Source: Kryptolebias marmoratus
Lineage: Eukaryota; Chordata; Actinopteri; Cyprinodontiformes; Rivulidae
Length of the DNA stretch: 64,000 nucleotides
NCBI RefSeq assembly: GCF_001649575.2
Contig: NC_051441.1
Coordinates: 10,736,358-10,800,357 of the forward strand
Direction of reading: 5' to 3'
The notes below the pieces were generated by a model that saw only the letters and a program-made list of their open reading frames with translations, made no database searches and was not told where the DNA came from. Positions 23,401 through 33,854 of the stretch are shown one piece after another. The position numbers and the translations under genes are program-made. Position 1 is the first letter of the stretch. Every line of letters starts with the position of its first letter.

Positions 23401-24211
23401 CTTCAGTTTTATCAGACTTGTATAAAGCCCTTGACATATTATTGCATCTTTCTGTCATCTTTTCCATTTCCTCTGTTGCCTGCTCAAGAGATTTTTTTAA
23501 GCGCTCAATTAAATTTTCACGTTCTTTTTTTTCATTTTTGACTTTTTCAATGTCCTCCAAACTTTTGCTAAGCTGTTCGTTGGACAGCTTCAATGATTTC
23601 TTCAAATCATTGTACTTTTCATTGGAGACAAGTAAGCTTCTCTCCTCTGTTTCTTCTTGATAGAACTTCACATCTAATTGGAGCTGGTGATTCGCTTTTT
23701 CAAGTTTAAACAGTGAATTTTTCAGCATATAAACTTCATCCTCCTTCTCCTTCAAGTTGTTAGCCAACCTGTAAGATTTTAATTGTTCAGTTTTAATGAT
23801 TGTATTTGATTTTTCTAATTCTCTGTCCTTGTCGTCAAGCTCAAACATAAGCTTGCTAAAATCTGTTTTAAGGCTGTCTGTTTTTGTGTCTGTGCCAAAA
23901 AGTTCAAGCTGTTTTTCCAGTTTTTTCACTTTTGTGCGAAGTTCTTTCTCGGTTCTTGCATCTTCTTCAGTGATTTCCTCCAAAAAATTTAAGGCAACAG
24001 AAAGTTGTCTCTGTTTAATTTTTAACAGGCTCTGAAATACTTTAAAAGCATGAACTATGTCATCTGGTGTTTTATTTTCCAGTTCCCATATTTCTGTCAA
24101 AGTAAATTTGTCAATTATTTCATCCAATTCGTGTTCGCTGAACTTATCCAGAGCCACTGGGTCAAGTTTTGACACTTTATCCCAATCAAACAAAGCAAGC
24201 ATTGTGGCCAT
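20417..24211 (-). CDS. Intronless CEP290-like coiled-coil protein (1,264 aa), probable retrogene
   Basis: A single uninterrupted frame from ATG at 24211 to TGA at 20417-20419. A second ATG three codons later is an alternative start. Blocks match CEP290, the transition-zone and centriolar-satellite protein, in collinear order: an N-terminal segment (VHAFKVFQSLLKIK), QLKKYTEEIEENIVLTNELK, QEQITDLHKELESS...IAQAW, RAERAQNTCETLKNSLKEVE, ATCKDLEEKLQKKDAALKK and GRALLELRAKFQA. Nearly all of it is predicted coiled coil. Relative to human CEP290 (~2,480 aa) it lacks a central block of several hundred residues, replaced by a short Lys/Thr-rich linker (EEWKQTKEKKTAPAEKTA), and ends about two thirds along at KLKVQTRTRGTLRRI. 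CEP290 genes have more than 50 exons, so an intronless frame implies retroposition. An intact frame this long suggests selection. A centrosome or cilium role, perhaps in testis, is inference. Confidence 0.85.
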   Translation of the reverse strand: MATMLALFDWDKVSKLDPVALDKFSEHELDEIIDKFTLTEIWELENKTPDDIVHAFKVFQSLLKIKQRQLSVALNFLEEITEEDARTEKELRTKVKKLEKQLELFGTDTKTDSLKTDFSKLMFELDDKDRELEKSNTIIKTEQLKSYRLANNLKEKEDEVYMLKNSLFKLEKANHQLQLDVKFYQEETEERSLLVSNEKYNDLKKSLKLSNEQLSKSLEDIEKVKNEKKERENLIERLKKSLEQATEEMEKMTERCNNMSRALYKSDKTEDQLKIERDQAKFEVQRLKQIIHRMTESDIKAKEMECMKIVKAKDQEISDLKQQLDSAMSELYENDIPLLKQAINKKDYLINLQNEQLKKYTEEIEENIVLTNELKTAITQNKLLSRLLNNIQNLESKLEAAETRAKQAEQALRLDGKEKDESLAEASIKLSHYKCGTYALNLAFKDYKEWKCKHKMKDSEDMARVMNNLEMRIKDLLEENKDLTHTIVLNHRLEEVLKESRDLRTRRQVGNKFLTKETEQTDKTRLNQKEEWKQTKEKKTAPAEKTATCQVRDCSLQEQITDLHKELESSQKKFYKIAQAWDSAEEANGVSRADMASISVKMSCTSKQITDLEMIEFKQRAERAQNTCETLKNSLKEVEKRNLELESENEELKRNMETKRREGQRNKPANYNALSSVNQNRIKELEKSEEELRIIVHKLQGECSRFEGKMLRYYEDSAKTKEEGKRAEKERIKAEEIAKELKLKIQKLEKLVSTSKDGTEGQKKIDLGNKTKNYHLHKTGAESVFEKDRELIKHLENVVNEKNQTLLSLEKNMQKIKCEHQLALNKLNVELDHQQDQYKKLQNEILNIVAICSEDAGTSQDHMIPVSNQLAFGLDRIRKCVSSTLVMQATCKDLEEKLQKKDAALKKVDHNIWSNHKVINDLRFQLLNSSERDQSLTNPLLSTAHQNILDLQEQIVQKDSTIDRYKYLLFQSNTELNDLKNKHDQELTMLHEQLASESARFRNLTTQSEQMIQELQTSQKVQNTVKANSLCNISVEELQTQLTQKNKELKSLGRALLELRAKFQATETMQQASTSHPKEVESPDIQNQVQRQTASLTVQVQNMNKKLETVAESVKTATDSNAALKEKVECLTQDICRSEKSLKRLQIEQNEQQNEIKGLKQEIQELRNKQPGTESVQTNSRSGAYLKDQLAMNKKKTQLQMTRVWRAKMDRLQKSLKEKEQENEALAKKYNSLNDLHTKLVRQKNALDRKLKVQTRTRGTLRRI

Positions 24212-25463
24212 TATATAACTGTTTAAACTGGCCAAAATTAATGTGAAACTAAGTGGAATGAACAGTGAATATAGAGAAAGTCAGGGCAGATCAAATAAAA
24301 GCTCTTTGTGCAAATGTTTTACAGCATACACCACAAAAATACTTTTAAAGAAATTAAACAAGCACTCAGAACTCTTCAAAACAAATATACAGCTGGAAAG
24401 ACTTATATTATATACAGTGAATGCGAAACAATATATTTTAACACACAGTAAAAAGTTTGTACCTTACTTCTTGGTAATCTCCAGTTATCATTCGATGACT
24501 AATAAATGAAGCATCATTCCAGCATGCTGTGAAGATTCTGACTTCAAAGGCAAGATCCTGATTATGTCACTGATGACACTACATATGATGTCACTGATGA
24601 CATCACTCATTGTTATAGCCTGCCAATCACTTTGAATAATGCTGTGCTTGACAGGTTGCTGATTTGCTGGCCCTGTTATGTGGTTCCACATCTTGGATTG
24701 ATTCCTCCCATTGGACACCCCTCTGTTTTCTGGTTGGACTGATTCTTTCCTGCTCCTCCAACCACAGAAGTGGCCCATTTATTTAAATCCAGCTCTCCTG
24801 TAAATGGAATCTGACCAGCTTGCCTCTTCGTTTGGGTGTCTTGTGAAACGTTTGAACCTGGCTTATTAGTTGCTGGTTAAAATGTTTGTTAATTCAAACT
24901 AGTTGTTATTATTATTTTTGATCAAGTGTTTGGTTTGAGGCCTGACTGTGAACATCTTTGTAAGTTTCTTGAGACAGGCCCAGAAATCTTACTTATAGAA
25001 ACCTTTGTTTTTGTTAAGTTTGTTACTGACTAAAAGCTTTTGAGTTAGGTTCTTTGTTATTTAGTTTTTGTAAGTTTTTGTAAATTTGTTACATAGAGTT
25101 TTAATTAAATACTACTATATTGTTTAATTTAATTGTTGGTTTTATTGTTGTACTGCATTTTGTTAGGTGTTATATTTGTAAATCCTATCTAATGGTAATT
25201 AGTGCTGTTAACTGTACCCTCCTTTTGTCCTCCTTCTTTAAAACTGAAAAGTTTTTTGCTGTTCTTGTCGTTGGTTATCTCCAAGTTCTTCAAATGGTAT
25301 TTTTATACTGGATGACTTTATAGTGCAGCTTTTAACAAAACTGTTGTGCAGTTTGCAAGGCAACATTCTAATGATGTCACTGATGAGGTCATCATGCTTT
25401 GCTGTTGCCTGGAGACAGGAACAACTTAGGCTCCACCCTAATACAGAAGAACTTTGGACTCCA
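24212..25463. other. Upstream region of the CEP290-like gene
   Basis: No gene is recognised. About 375-395 bp upstream of the CEP290-like start is a cluster of CRE-like octamers (TGATGTCA at 24586-24593 and TGACATCA at 24598-24605). A related TGATGTCACTGATGAGGTCA occurs at about 25373-25392. An X-box-like GTTGCCTGGAGAC lies at 25404-25416. Two inverted CCAAT motifs are present near 24710 (CCCATTGGAC). Any promoter role is inferred. Confidence 0.35.
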
Positions 25464-25627
25464 GAATTCAATTCAATTTAATTCAAAAATACTTTATAAA
25501 TCCCAAAGGGAAATTAAATGTTATTGTAGCTCATAATCCTGGTTTCATTAAAGAGTTGTTCTAGATGCTGATGGCTGTGGGCAGAAAGGATCTCTTGTAG
25601 CAGTCTGTCCTGATGTGTCCTCAGTCC
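25464..25627 (-). mobile_element. LINE 3' end with GAATT tail
   Basis: On the - strand this is a common fish non-LTR 3' terminus: GAGGACACATCAGGACAGAC, then CTGCCCACAGCCATCAGCAT, then TTTCCCTTTGGGATTTATAA and a short GAATT tandem tail. It starts exactly where the histone H3 homology stops and runs in the same orientation. Confidence 0.75.
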
Positions 25628-25938
25628 TGCTGTCCTCAAAGAGCCCCACCAGGCAAGCCTTGCTGGCTTCCTGCAGAGCCATGACGACCGAGCTGTCGAG
25701 GCGCAGGTCGGTCTCGAAGTTGTGGATAATCTCCTGGACCAGGCGCCAGAAGGGCAGCTTCCGGATGAGCAGCTCGGTGGACTTCTGGTAGTAGTGGATC
25801 CCCCTGAGAGCCACGGTACTGAGCCTGTAGTGGTGAGGCTTCTTCACTCCATCGACCGGGGCGCTCTTGCGGGCAGCTTTGGTGGTGAGCTGCTTCCGGG
25901 GAGCTTTACCTCCAGTGAATTTACAGGCGGTCTGCTTG
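25628..25938 (-). pseudogene. Histone H3.2 retropseudogene fragment
   Basis: The - strand encodes H3 from Lys4 to Asp106: [47 protein letters not shown] and LVGLFED. Met-Ala-Arg-Thr and the last 29 residues (the end of the histone fold) are absent. A codon is missing near residue 31. Many key residues are changed (R8C, S10F, and Q68W near LPF), so it is not a functional nucleosomal H3. SSxVM followed by ALQEAS marks H3.2, the replication-dependent type, rather than H3.3. The frame stays open by chance into a 5' segment of unknown origin and a 3' LINE tail. No H3 stem-loop is present. Confidence 0.85.
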
Positions 25939-26114
25939 CAGAATGATTGTAACAGAGCTACTCCAACATGCAGCCACTTTGAAGCATCGCTGCAGATTGA
26001 TGTTGTGCTCACTTTCATGTCCAGAAACAAACAGAATTTTTGTACACATATAGTGGCTGGAATAACATACAGAAGTACAGGAACATCACTGATGATTATT
26101 GCCTATACGTCCCA

Positions 26115-26545
26115 CTGTAAAAGTAAATGACTCCACCAAGGGTGGTGGAGAATGGCAGGGCTAAGATACTGAGGGACTTCCTAATTCAGAGTGATGAACA
26201 GGTGATGGCTAACCAAGTAAACATTGTGATGGTTGACAAGATACAGAAGAAGGCAGTGGTGATAGATGTAGCAGTCCCAAGCGGCTGTACCATCAGGAAG
26301 AAGGAGCACGAAAAGCTTGAGAAATACTAAGGGCTGAAAGAGGAATAGAGCAGCTGTGGACGGTCAAGGCTTCATGGATACCAGTTGTTATCTGAGCACT
26401 CGGTGCTGTGACCCCTAAACGGAAAGAGTGGCTCCAGCAGATCCCAGGGACAACCTCAGAGATCTCTGTCCTAGGAACAGCTAAGATACACGCAGAACCC
26501 TCAGGCTCCCAGGCCTCTAGTAGAGGACCCAAGATTCAAGTGTAG
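26115..26545 (+). pseudogene. Non-LTR retrotransposon C-terminal ORF remnant
   Basis: The + strand encodes GRAKILRDFLIQSDEQVMAN, then KKAVVIDVAVPSG and RKKEHEKLEKY, a C-terminal block frequent in fish non-LTR polyproteins. Beyond a TAA at 26328 the same protein continues in pieces (GAVTP, EWLQQIPGTTSEISVLGTAK). At least two stops interrupt it. The exact clade is not assigned. Confidence 0.7.
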
Positions 26546-26699
26546 TGGAATTGCCCATGTGGAAAAATATGGAAAGCTGGGAATTTTCTTGCTCACATTT
26601 TTTGTTGGGAGGAAATGTAGTTGTTTTTCCCAAGTCCAGCTGACCTCAACTCACATCTAGCCTTGGCCTGTCAAGAGTCTGCAAATTTATTTGATTGAT

Positions 26700-27440
26700 A
26701 AATTTTGAACTCAGAGTGCACTTTTCCTGACCTTGTGGTTGGCTACATAACGAGGTCAACCTTCTTAGCTGCTTTAGGTTTAAATCATCATCCTTCCACC
26801 ACTGTGCTTGACAATTGGTATGAGATGTTTGTGCTGATGTGTTGTGTTTGGGTTTCTCCTAATTTGCATGATGAACAAAAGCTTTGCTTTGTCCTACTCT
26901 GTACAAATAGTTTGGATGTTTGTACAGATGCAGCTTTATAAACCTATGTTGTCCAGCCATTTTTTTATTATAGAGAAGAGGTTTTCTTCTACAAACAGAC
27001 TATGCTTGTTGAGTTGTTTTTTACTTCAGCCGTCATAAAAGTGACATTTTAGCATGTTATTTCAGGCTGCCAGATACTTGGCTCTCAGTCTGTTCAGTTT
27101 TTCTGAGCATTTAAATGAACCTGCTGTGACGTCCACTCTCGGGAAGACTGGCAGCTGTCTTGAATCTTTTCCACTTCTGAATAATCTACTCACAGTAGAA
27201 TAACGAACGTCAAAATGTCCTTTGAACCTTTCACAGTTTGATGAGCAGCTTCTATGTCTGTCTTTTTTGGCGTTATGTGACCACATACCTGTATGCTCCA
27301 GATCAGCAAACTGCCAAACTTCTGCTTTTATAGAGTTTCTCAGTTAACAGTTGCATTTGATTAGCACCACCTGCCTTCTTCCTACCCTTTAAAACCACTT
27401 AAAATCAGTAAGAATTTGTTTTCTTTATAGACTGCTTTTG
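26700..27440 (-). mobile_element. Unassigned old DNA-transposon-like repeat
   Basis: The block CAGCAAACTGCCAAACTTCTGCTTTTATAG and its surroundings resemble a repeat that I have the impression is common in fish genomes, but I cannot name its family. No intact frame is present on either strand. The assignment rests on pattern memory only. Confidence 0.3.
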
Positions 27441-27984
27441 TTTTTGTTGTTGTTGTTAAACAAATGATTGCACTGTGTTATATCTTTAACTAATTTTAAG
27501 GCATTTTAAGGAGTATATATTTTTAATATGCCCCAAATAATAAAACTCTAGAACAGAAACAGGTCTAAATAACATGCAGGTATTTGGATGAATTAATGTT
27601 TTGGTTTAATTTCACTTGTCGTTCAGCAGCAGTAATGAATCAGCTATAGTGTACACTAGTGCTCAGCAGCAAACATCAAGCAGATGCAAAGGGAACTAGT
27701 TTTCAAACATAAAAGAACATTATAATTTTATCTCCTAAATCCAAGGCATACAGGATGTGGAATATTGAATTTAGATTTATCTCATGGACGCTAAAATGGA
27801 TAACAAACAAATCACACTGTTCAGTCTGCTGAGTGTGCAAATATGACACTGTTACTGACATCTCTCAATAAAACACAATTTATAGCACCACAACAGCAAC
27901 AAAGCTGTTGTGCATCACCAGAACTGTCTATATTTTTGTTTCCATCACAAATATGAATACTTTTTCATCCTGTTTTAGTTATTC

Positions 27985-28215
27985 AACATTTCCAATGAAA
28001 CTTTCAACCACCACACCAAGTTTTAGCTCAATATCTGTAAAACTGACTGTGTTGTAGCCATTTTTGTGTTTGCTAAGGTCAGTTGGCTGTGGTGGCCATC
28101 TTGAATCAGATTGTCTTCAAAAGCTAATGAATTATAGATGTACCTGTGTCTAATGATTATTTTCTGCCAGTTTCAATAAAATTTGTGCAGTGGTTCATGA
28201 AATGATTTTGTAACA
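27985..28215 (+). repeat. Interspersed repeat family R1, copy 1
   Basis: The segment contains ACCACACCAAGTTTTAGCTC, GCTGTGGTGGCCATCTTGAA and ATTATTTTCTGCC. These blocks recur in the same order at 31595-31975, 41075-41465 and 55665-56025. This copy is truncated at its left side. No coding capacity is seen. It resembles the 3' UTR of a non-LTR element, but that is a guess. Confidence 0.75.
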
Positions 28216-29240
28216 AACAGACACACCCACCACACATCAATGTGCCAAAATACTGTATTATCATCCACCTGTACCCTTTGGGCCTTTTAAATATTAAAAA
28301 GAAAGTCTATCAAAAGCTGTAATAACAGGAAAATATGTAACAGTGTTATACAGCTCTAAACCTCTTATGTGGAAATTATTTTTCCACTGTTGCAGAGATA
28401 ATTAGGAACTTTTTTTGCCCACTGCTATAGTTCAAAATGAAGTTTGTACAGGCTCACAAAAAACAGAAACTGTGCTTACAGTTCCTTCACTCTTTCAGCT
28501 CCATGCTTCTTTTAGCAGAAGAATTCTGTCGTTGTGTGTTGTCCGACCTAAGGTGTTGCTCCTAATGTATTTAGATATGACACAGCATTTTAAAGAGGAC
28601 CTTCAATGTTTACACGTAGCAATGTCACTTTTAAAGAGCGGGGGTGAATCGAGCGACGATAAGAAGGAAGCAAAGTGTTGCACTCAAATCTAATTTACTG
28701 CTGAAGAACTGAACACCATGGGAATGACAATGTGACCTCTTTTGCCTCACTTAAGGTCATGTTTCACAGGTTTATCCTAAACACCATAGCTGCAGTGCTA
28801 TCATTTGCACTTGTAGCCAGAGGAATTGAGTGAAACCAGAATATGCAGGTACTTATAATACAGTTTGTTCACATGTACTGTTTCCTCCACCCTATTTTGA
28901 AATAAGACAGCAGAGTTCATTGTCAGAGTGTATTTTGATTGTAAAATAAATGGTCAGACTTCTTTAAACTCATTTGAAATGGTGCATGTCTTTTCCATAC
29001 TTGCTTTAATTAGTATAAGACAAAATGCAGGAGAGTATAACGTCACTTATAAACACATATTACATTATGAGGTGAAAAGCAAATGCTCCTGTGATGTAAT
29101 AGATCTATGAATACAAATTGCGCTATTACATTTTCACAATTATTTAAACCAGTTTGAAGATGGGTAAAAGACGATCAAAAATCGTATTTAAATTTATTGG
29201 GTTTGTTTTTTTTCAGTGATGTTCAGGGTACAGTTCAGCT
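28216..29240. other. Unassigned spacer
   Basis: AT-rich intergenic sequence. Nothing with a recognisable coding, RNA or repeat signature is seen. Confidence 0.5.
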
Positions 29241-29463
29241 CATTTGACGTGAAGTTGATGGAAAAATTATGAACAGTTATTATCTTAGCTGTTGCGGAAA
29301 GTTTTTTGAACGACCTCGGTTTAGAAAAACAGAGTTTAATTTTGATTGGATTGACAAGTTAACAGCTAATCTGAGTGAGATCAAGACCGATCTGGACTGC
29401 TGCGCTATCTACAACAGATAAGATATTAAATGTTCATAAGCCTTCTACAAAACTCCACTTCCA
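29241..29463. mobile_element. Short fold-back element, family R2, copy 1
   Basis: Both terminal repeats are present and nearly touching. The left arm contains TATGAACAGTTATTATCTTAG. The right arm contains CTACAACAGATAAGATATTA and TGTTCATAAGCC, its reverse complement with some divergence. The spacer includes ACAGCTAATCTGAG. It is a compact internal-deletion derivative of the family at 39325 and 51745. Confidence 0.65.
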
Positions 29464-31594
29464 TTTAGTGTGGCTTATCTTTTGTCAATCTTTGCTTCTG
29501 TCTATTCTTTAGGCTAAAATTAAAACAGTACATTTAATGTGTTTATTCTTGACTACAGCAACCACAGTGTCTTTCCATGCGCATCACCTGGACAGATTAA
29601 GAGGCCCAGTGTGGTGAAAAATGCCCCATCTTTCCCAGCTGCTGGAAACTCCTTCACAAAGCTGCATCAAAGGCAACAAGCCTCCTCCTTTATCCCACTT
29701 ACTCAGTTGCCTGGTAAACAGGTGGTGGGCGCTCACAGGTGAATAATTATGAAGGGTAGATTTCACTCAGAGGTGGGAAATCAAAGCAGTATTCAAATCA
29801 TGAAAATGTGAATCCTCTAGCTCAAAATACCTCACAAGTCAGTCAGAATTATATTTTTATTATCATGCCAGTATAATCTGCCATCATAACATCAAGCTTG
29901 AAAGACAGATATTCTCAAATCATCTCAAACTATTTCAAAAAGCAAAGTTTTTGTTCTTTTTATTATTATTATAATGAATGTTTAGATTTTTTTGACATTT
30001 CTTTTGTCAAATCTGGCTTCTATAACAGCATCCCAAATGAAGCTATTAAGCTTTAAACTGGTGCTGAAAAGCAGCCAGGCTCTACCCTTGTGGGGGTCTT
30101 TTACAGCTTGCAGCCACTCTTGAAGAATCACTTTTCTCATTTTGGCGTTTCCCTGTGATCAATTCATGCCATCTGGCTATATTTTATTTAACACATAATT
30201 GTTGTGCTCCCCTTCCCATGTCCCCTGCAGCTCATTTATTCGCATGTTGGAGAAAAGATTTAAGAGCGTGTGATCACTCCTTTCCACTCCTCTACTCTAC
30301 ACTCACTCGTTCCCACGTCTAATTCAAGTGGCAGAAACGGGCCATTCATTACCGGGCAGTTTCTGTGATCAATTCTTCATCTCATACAGTGGCGAGCTCA
30401 TAAAGGATCAAGACGTCATAAATTAGGCTCTGAGCAGGTGTAAAGATGAATTGTTTTTCTCTTTTGTGATCTCCTGCTTTTTACTGCACAGCACAATGAC
30501 TTATTTTCCTCCACGAAAAACCTCTTTGTCTTTTTTGGTGTAATACTATTTGATTCTATCTGTTCTGAGGTCCAGCTCATGTGCTGCCTTTTAAATTATA
30601 TACTGTATCTCCCTCAGACAGCAGAGAGAAGCAGAGAGTGGATCTGACTTTTCAAACCTGTGGAGAGGTGGTGTAGAGTCTGATAGTGCTGAGGAGGCAC
30701 GGCTGACAGCTCTCTGAATGGACATAATGTTGGACTGTGTGCATGCCAAGGCTGCTTTGATGCAGACTTTCTGCACAAGTAGCAAATCCTAAAAGCCTGA
30801 GGCAGTCCGAAGCATAAATCATTACATAATAAGTAATGAGCCCTGTGTATTGGCAAGAATGAATTAGTTATATGACATATAAATTAGTTATGGGGTATGA
30901 AGGCGAGACGTGAAGAAAGACCAAAGATGTTAGAAATCAGTTGTCCTACACTCAGAGTTTATTAGCACATTTAACTAATGAAGGCTTGTAGTGGTTACAG
31001 TGGTCAGCTTTTGGTAAAACTGATTTAGAAAAGTGATTATATTTTTTCTGCAGAGCGGTTCCTAAGGTTGTATTTAAAAAATACTGTTAAACTCATTTGT
31101 TTTACTCTTTTAGAAATTTAATGTCCTGTGAACTTTGTTTGAATATGAAGCATGAAGATCATTTTAACTGTTTATTTAGAAAAATGCAGCAATCTGCTGT
31201 GCAAAATCCTAACCTGCAGATAATACTAACACTGCAATTGTTCTCTTTATAACACAACCCAGAGGAATATATTGAGGAATATATGTGAATTCATGCAGTC
31301 AAGAGAACAACTGTATTTGACATGTCAAAATGGCATCTTGTTATCATGAGTGCGGCTTTCTGCAAATGCTGCATTTTAGTCTTAGTCATGGGTTTTTCCT
31401 AAACATTTTTAAACCCAAATTATCTTAAACAAACCAGAAAAACGACATGTAGTGCTAATGACAAAATTGTGTTCATTTATGTGACACCATTGCATATTTT
31501 TACACCTAACTATAGGCCTCTTTTATCCTGAGCTAAAGCCTTGAAGGAATGTGCATCACTTGCTGCCTTTCATAAAACAGTTATAAATTAGGAT
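29464..31594. other. Non-coding spacer, partly low-repeat
   Basis: No gene is recognised. The stretch 30180-30480 has mixed composition without repeats and carries homeobox-type and E-box motifs. It reads like a conserved non-coding element, but this cannot be shown without an alignment. Confidence 0.35.
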
Positions 31595-31975
31595 CATCTT
31601 ATGTTGATAAATAACAAAGTTTAAGACGTTTTGGTCAAAACTTGAAAATGACATTATGCACACTCTCACTCAATACTGCAGGATCTTGCTCGAAAAGTTA
31701 GCACTCAGCGTATCTGTTGGGAATGACTCTCGGCTACTACCACACCAGATTTTTGCTCAATATTTGTGAAACTGAGTTATGGTTATGTTTGTGTTGACTA
31801 AGGTCGGTTAGTTGTGGTGGCCATCTTAAATCGGGTTGACTCCAAAAGATATTCAGGTTTAGATGTTAATTTAATGACTATTTTCTGAAGGTTTTATTAA
31901 TATCCTTTCAGAGGTCATGTTAGCTGTTTGCTAACACGACACACAAGTGAACAAACACAGACACGCACACAGAGG
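31595..31975 (+). repeat. Interspersed repeat family R1, copy 2
   Basis: Contains GACTCTCGGCTACTACCACA, GTTGTGGTGGCCATCTTAAA and ATGACTATTTTCTGAAGG, in the same order as the other R1 copies. It ends in an ACAAACAC-rich stretch. Confidence 0.8.
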
Positions 31976-32622
31976 CAAAATTATTATTGTATGCATTTCA
32001 CCTTTCAGCAGCAGGTGATAATTAGTGTTTTTGCTGCTTATAAGATTGTATCATTCTGAAATGTGCAACACCTTCTGTTCTCCCTGGCAACAGTAAGGTA
32101 ATGGATGACTTTTAGCTTATGTTTAATGGTCTGGACAGTCTAAATGGTAAAAAAGTGTCTGACCAGATTTATTTTGAGCATTTTGTTAAAAACAGTTTAA
32201 AACAGTTACAGAATGTTTTCTGTCCAGGGAAACTTATATTTCAACATATTGATAAATATGGACTAAACAGCTTATTAGAAGCTAAGGTTTTTATTGACCT
32301 TACTCCTGTGCTTATTGTTCCATTTTCTTCAATATAAAATGTTTTCAAAGGTTGCATAGTCTCTGTGGGTGTAACTCAAACAAATAATGGTTAAGATGCA
32401 TTAATGGCAAAAAAAAAATCTTAGGTAAATATGGAATGACTATTTCTTTTGTTTTACCTCACAGATTTGCAACAGAAAGTAGATTGCTCACTTACCAAGG
32501 GAGTTTTCAGTCCTGCTGACCAGTTTTGAAGATTTTATGCAAATACACCATTTATAAGGAGCAATAAATAAATGTTATTCACATGCTTGCACATTACATT
32601 GAATGAGGCTGGCCTAAAAAAC

Positions 32623-32626
<4 letters not shown>

Positions 32627-32656
<30 letters not shown>
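32627..32656. repeat. (GA)n microsatellite
   Basis: A run of AG dinucleotides about 30 bases long. Confidence 0.95.
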
Positions 32657-32662
<6 letters not shown>

Positions 32663-33330
32663 GAATAAATATTACCATCTACAGCAACAGCTTAACATTT
32701 GAGACTAAGGCATACTGACCTAAATCAGGCTGCACAGTTACTGTAAATGTGACTATCGCAAATTATTTACCTGAAAACCAGATTGCAACCAGCAACACAG
32801 ATTGCTGTAATTGTGGCAATTCATATTGTGAATGTAAGAACATAGCTGCATTCATGAGAGCACGCCTGTTTTTTGCCACCACAGTCGTGACTGTTTACCA
32901 CAAAGAACATGCTAACCTAGTTGACACAGTTATAAAAGCATGATCAATCTCTATGCATAGAGAGATTAAATCATCAAATAGTAAGGGGTAGGGGTAAAAA
33001 AGCATAAAACATAAATTGCCTGCTCTTATTTAATTTGTTTATTTAATGCTAATTCACTACAAAGAGAACAGAAAGGTTTGTTTTCAATATTCTGCTGTGA
33101 ATGTTTCAGTCTTCAGCATTGTGAAAAGCAAACATTATCCCTCTCAGCTGTTAGATGAATGATTTCAGCTACTTGTTTTTCCTCATTTTTAAGGCAGTAA
33201 AACATATTCATGCTGATTTTAGGACAACTCTTTGATGTTGGGATCCAATGGGCATTTTTCATCACTTTATTTAATTTCCTACAAAACAAAGCAAATGAGG
33301 AAACAGTCCCAATATCCCTCCCCCTTTGAT

Positions 33331-33392
33331 GTATGTGGGTGTGTGTGTGTGTGTGTGGGTGGGTGTGTGTGGGGGTGGCTGTGTGTGTGTGT
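33331..33392. repeat. Imperfect (GT)n microsatellite
   Basis: GT dinucleotides interrupted by GGG steps over about 60 bases. Confidence 0.9.
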
Positions 33393-33854
33393 GTATTTCC
33401 CAAAACATAACATTAAAGCTGTAAGTGTTTAGGGAATTAAAGCACACTAACATGAGAATCTTTTCACAAAATCCTGCCTGTTGCCAGTCTGTAGACTATC
33501 TTGACTAAAATACAAGAGGTTTTATTGTGTCTTAAGAATGTTTTTGTTCCTTTTTTAATTGCCCAGCCAGAGTTCATTAGCACGTTAGAGTTGGATATTC
33601 AGACTCTTCACACTGCATGGCAAATTAGACAGAGCAGCCAATCCCATTCAGCATCTGCCTCAGCAACACACGTGTTTGTGCACACATATAGTTAGTGTTT
33701 GCTCATGTGAAGGTGCATGTGTGTGCATGTTTAAACAGACTATCCTGTGATCAAAAGCAACTGTCAGGTAGCTGAATATGCAATCAATCAAGTTGTGAGG
33801 GGACTCATGACAATAAAGAGAGACACTGACAGAAAACAAACATGCACTCTGTCC

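Larger units (their letters stand above)
31976..33850. other. Spacer upstream of gpr139 with simple repeats
   Basis: No gene is recognised. It contains a (GA)n tract at 32627-32656 and an imperfect (GT)n tract at 33331-33392. The remaining sequence is AT-rich and unassigned. Confidence 0.55.

Noticed and set aside
24212..24235. Extended start (TTG) for the CEP290-like frame
   Set aside because: There is no ATG in this extension; the first ATG at 24211 is the supported start.
25548..26030. A functional histone H3 variant of 160 aa
   Set aside because: The start and the last third of H3 are missing, tail residues are changed, and the N- and C-terminal extensions come from unrelated sequence and a LINE tail.
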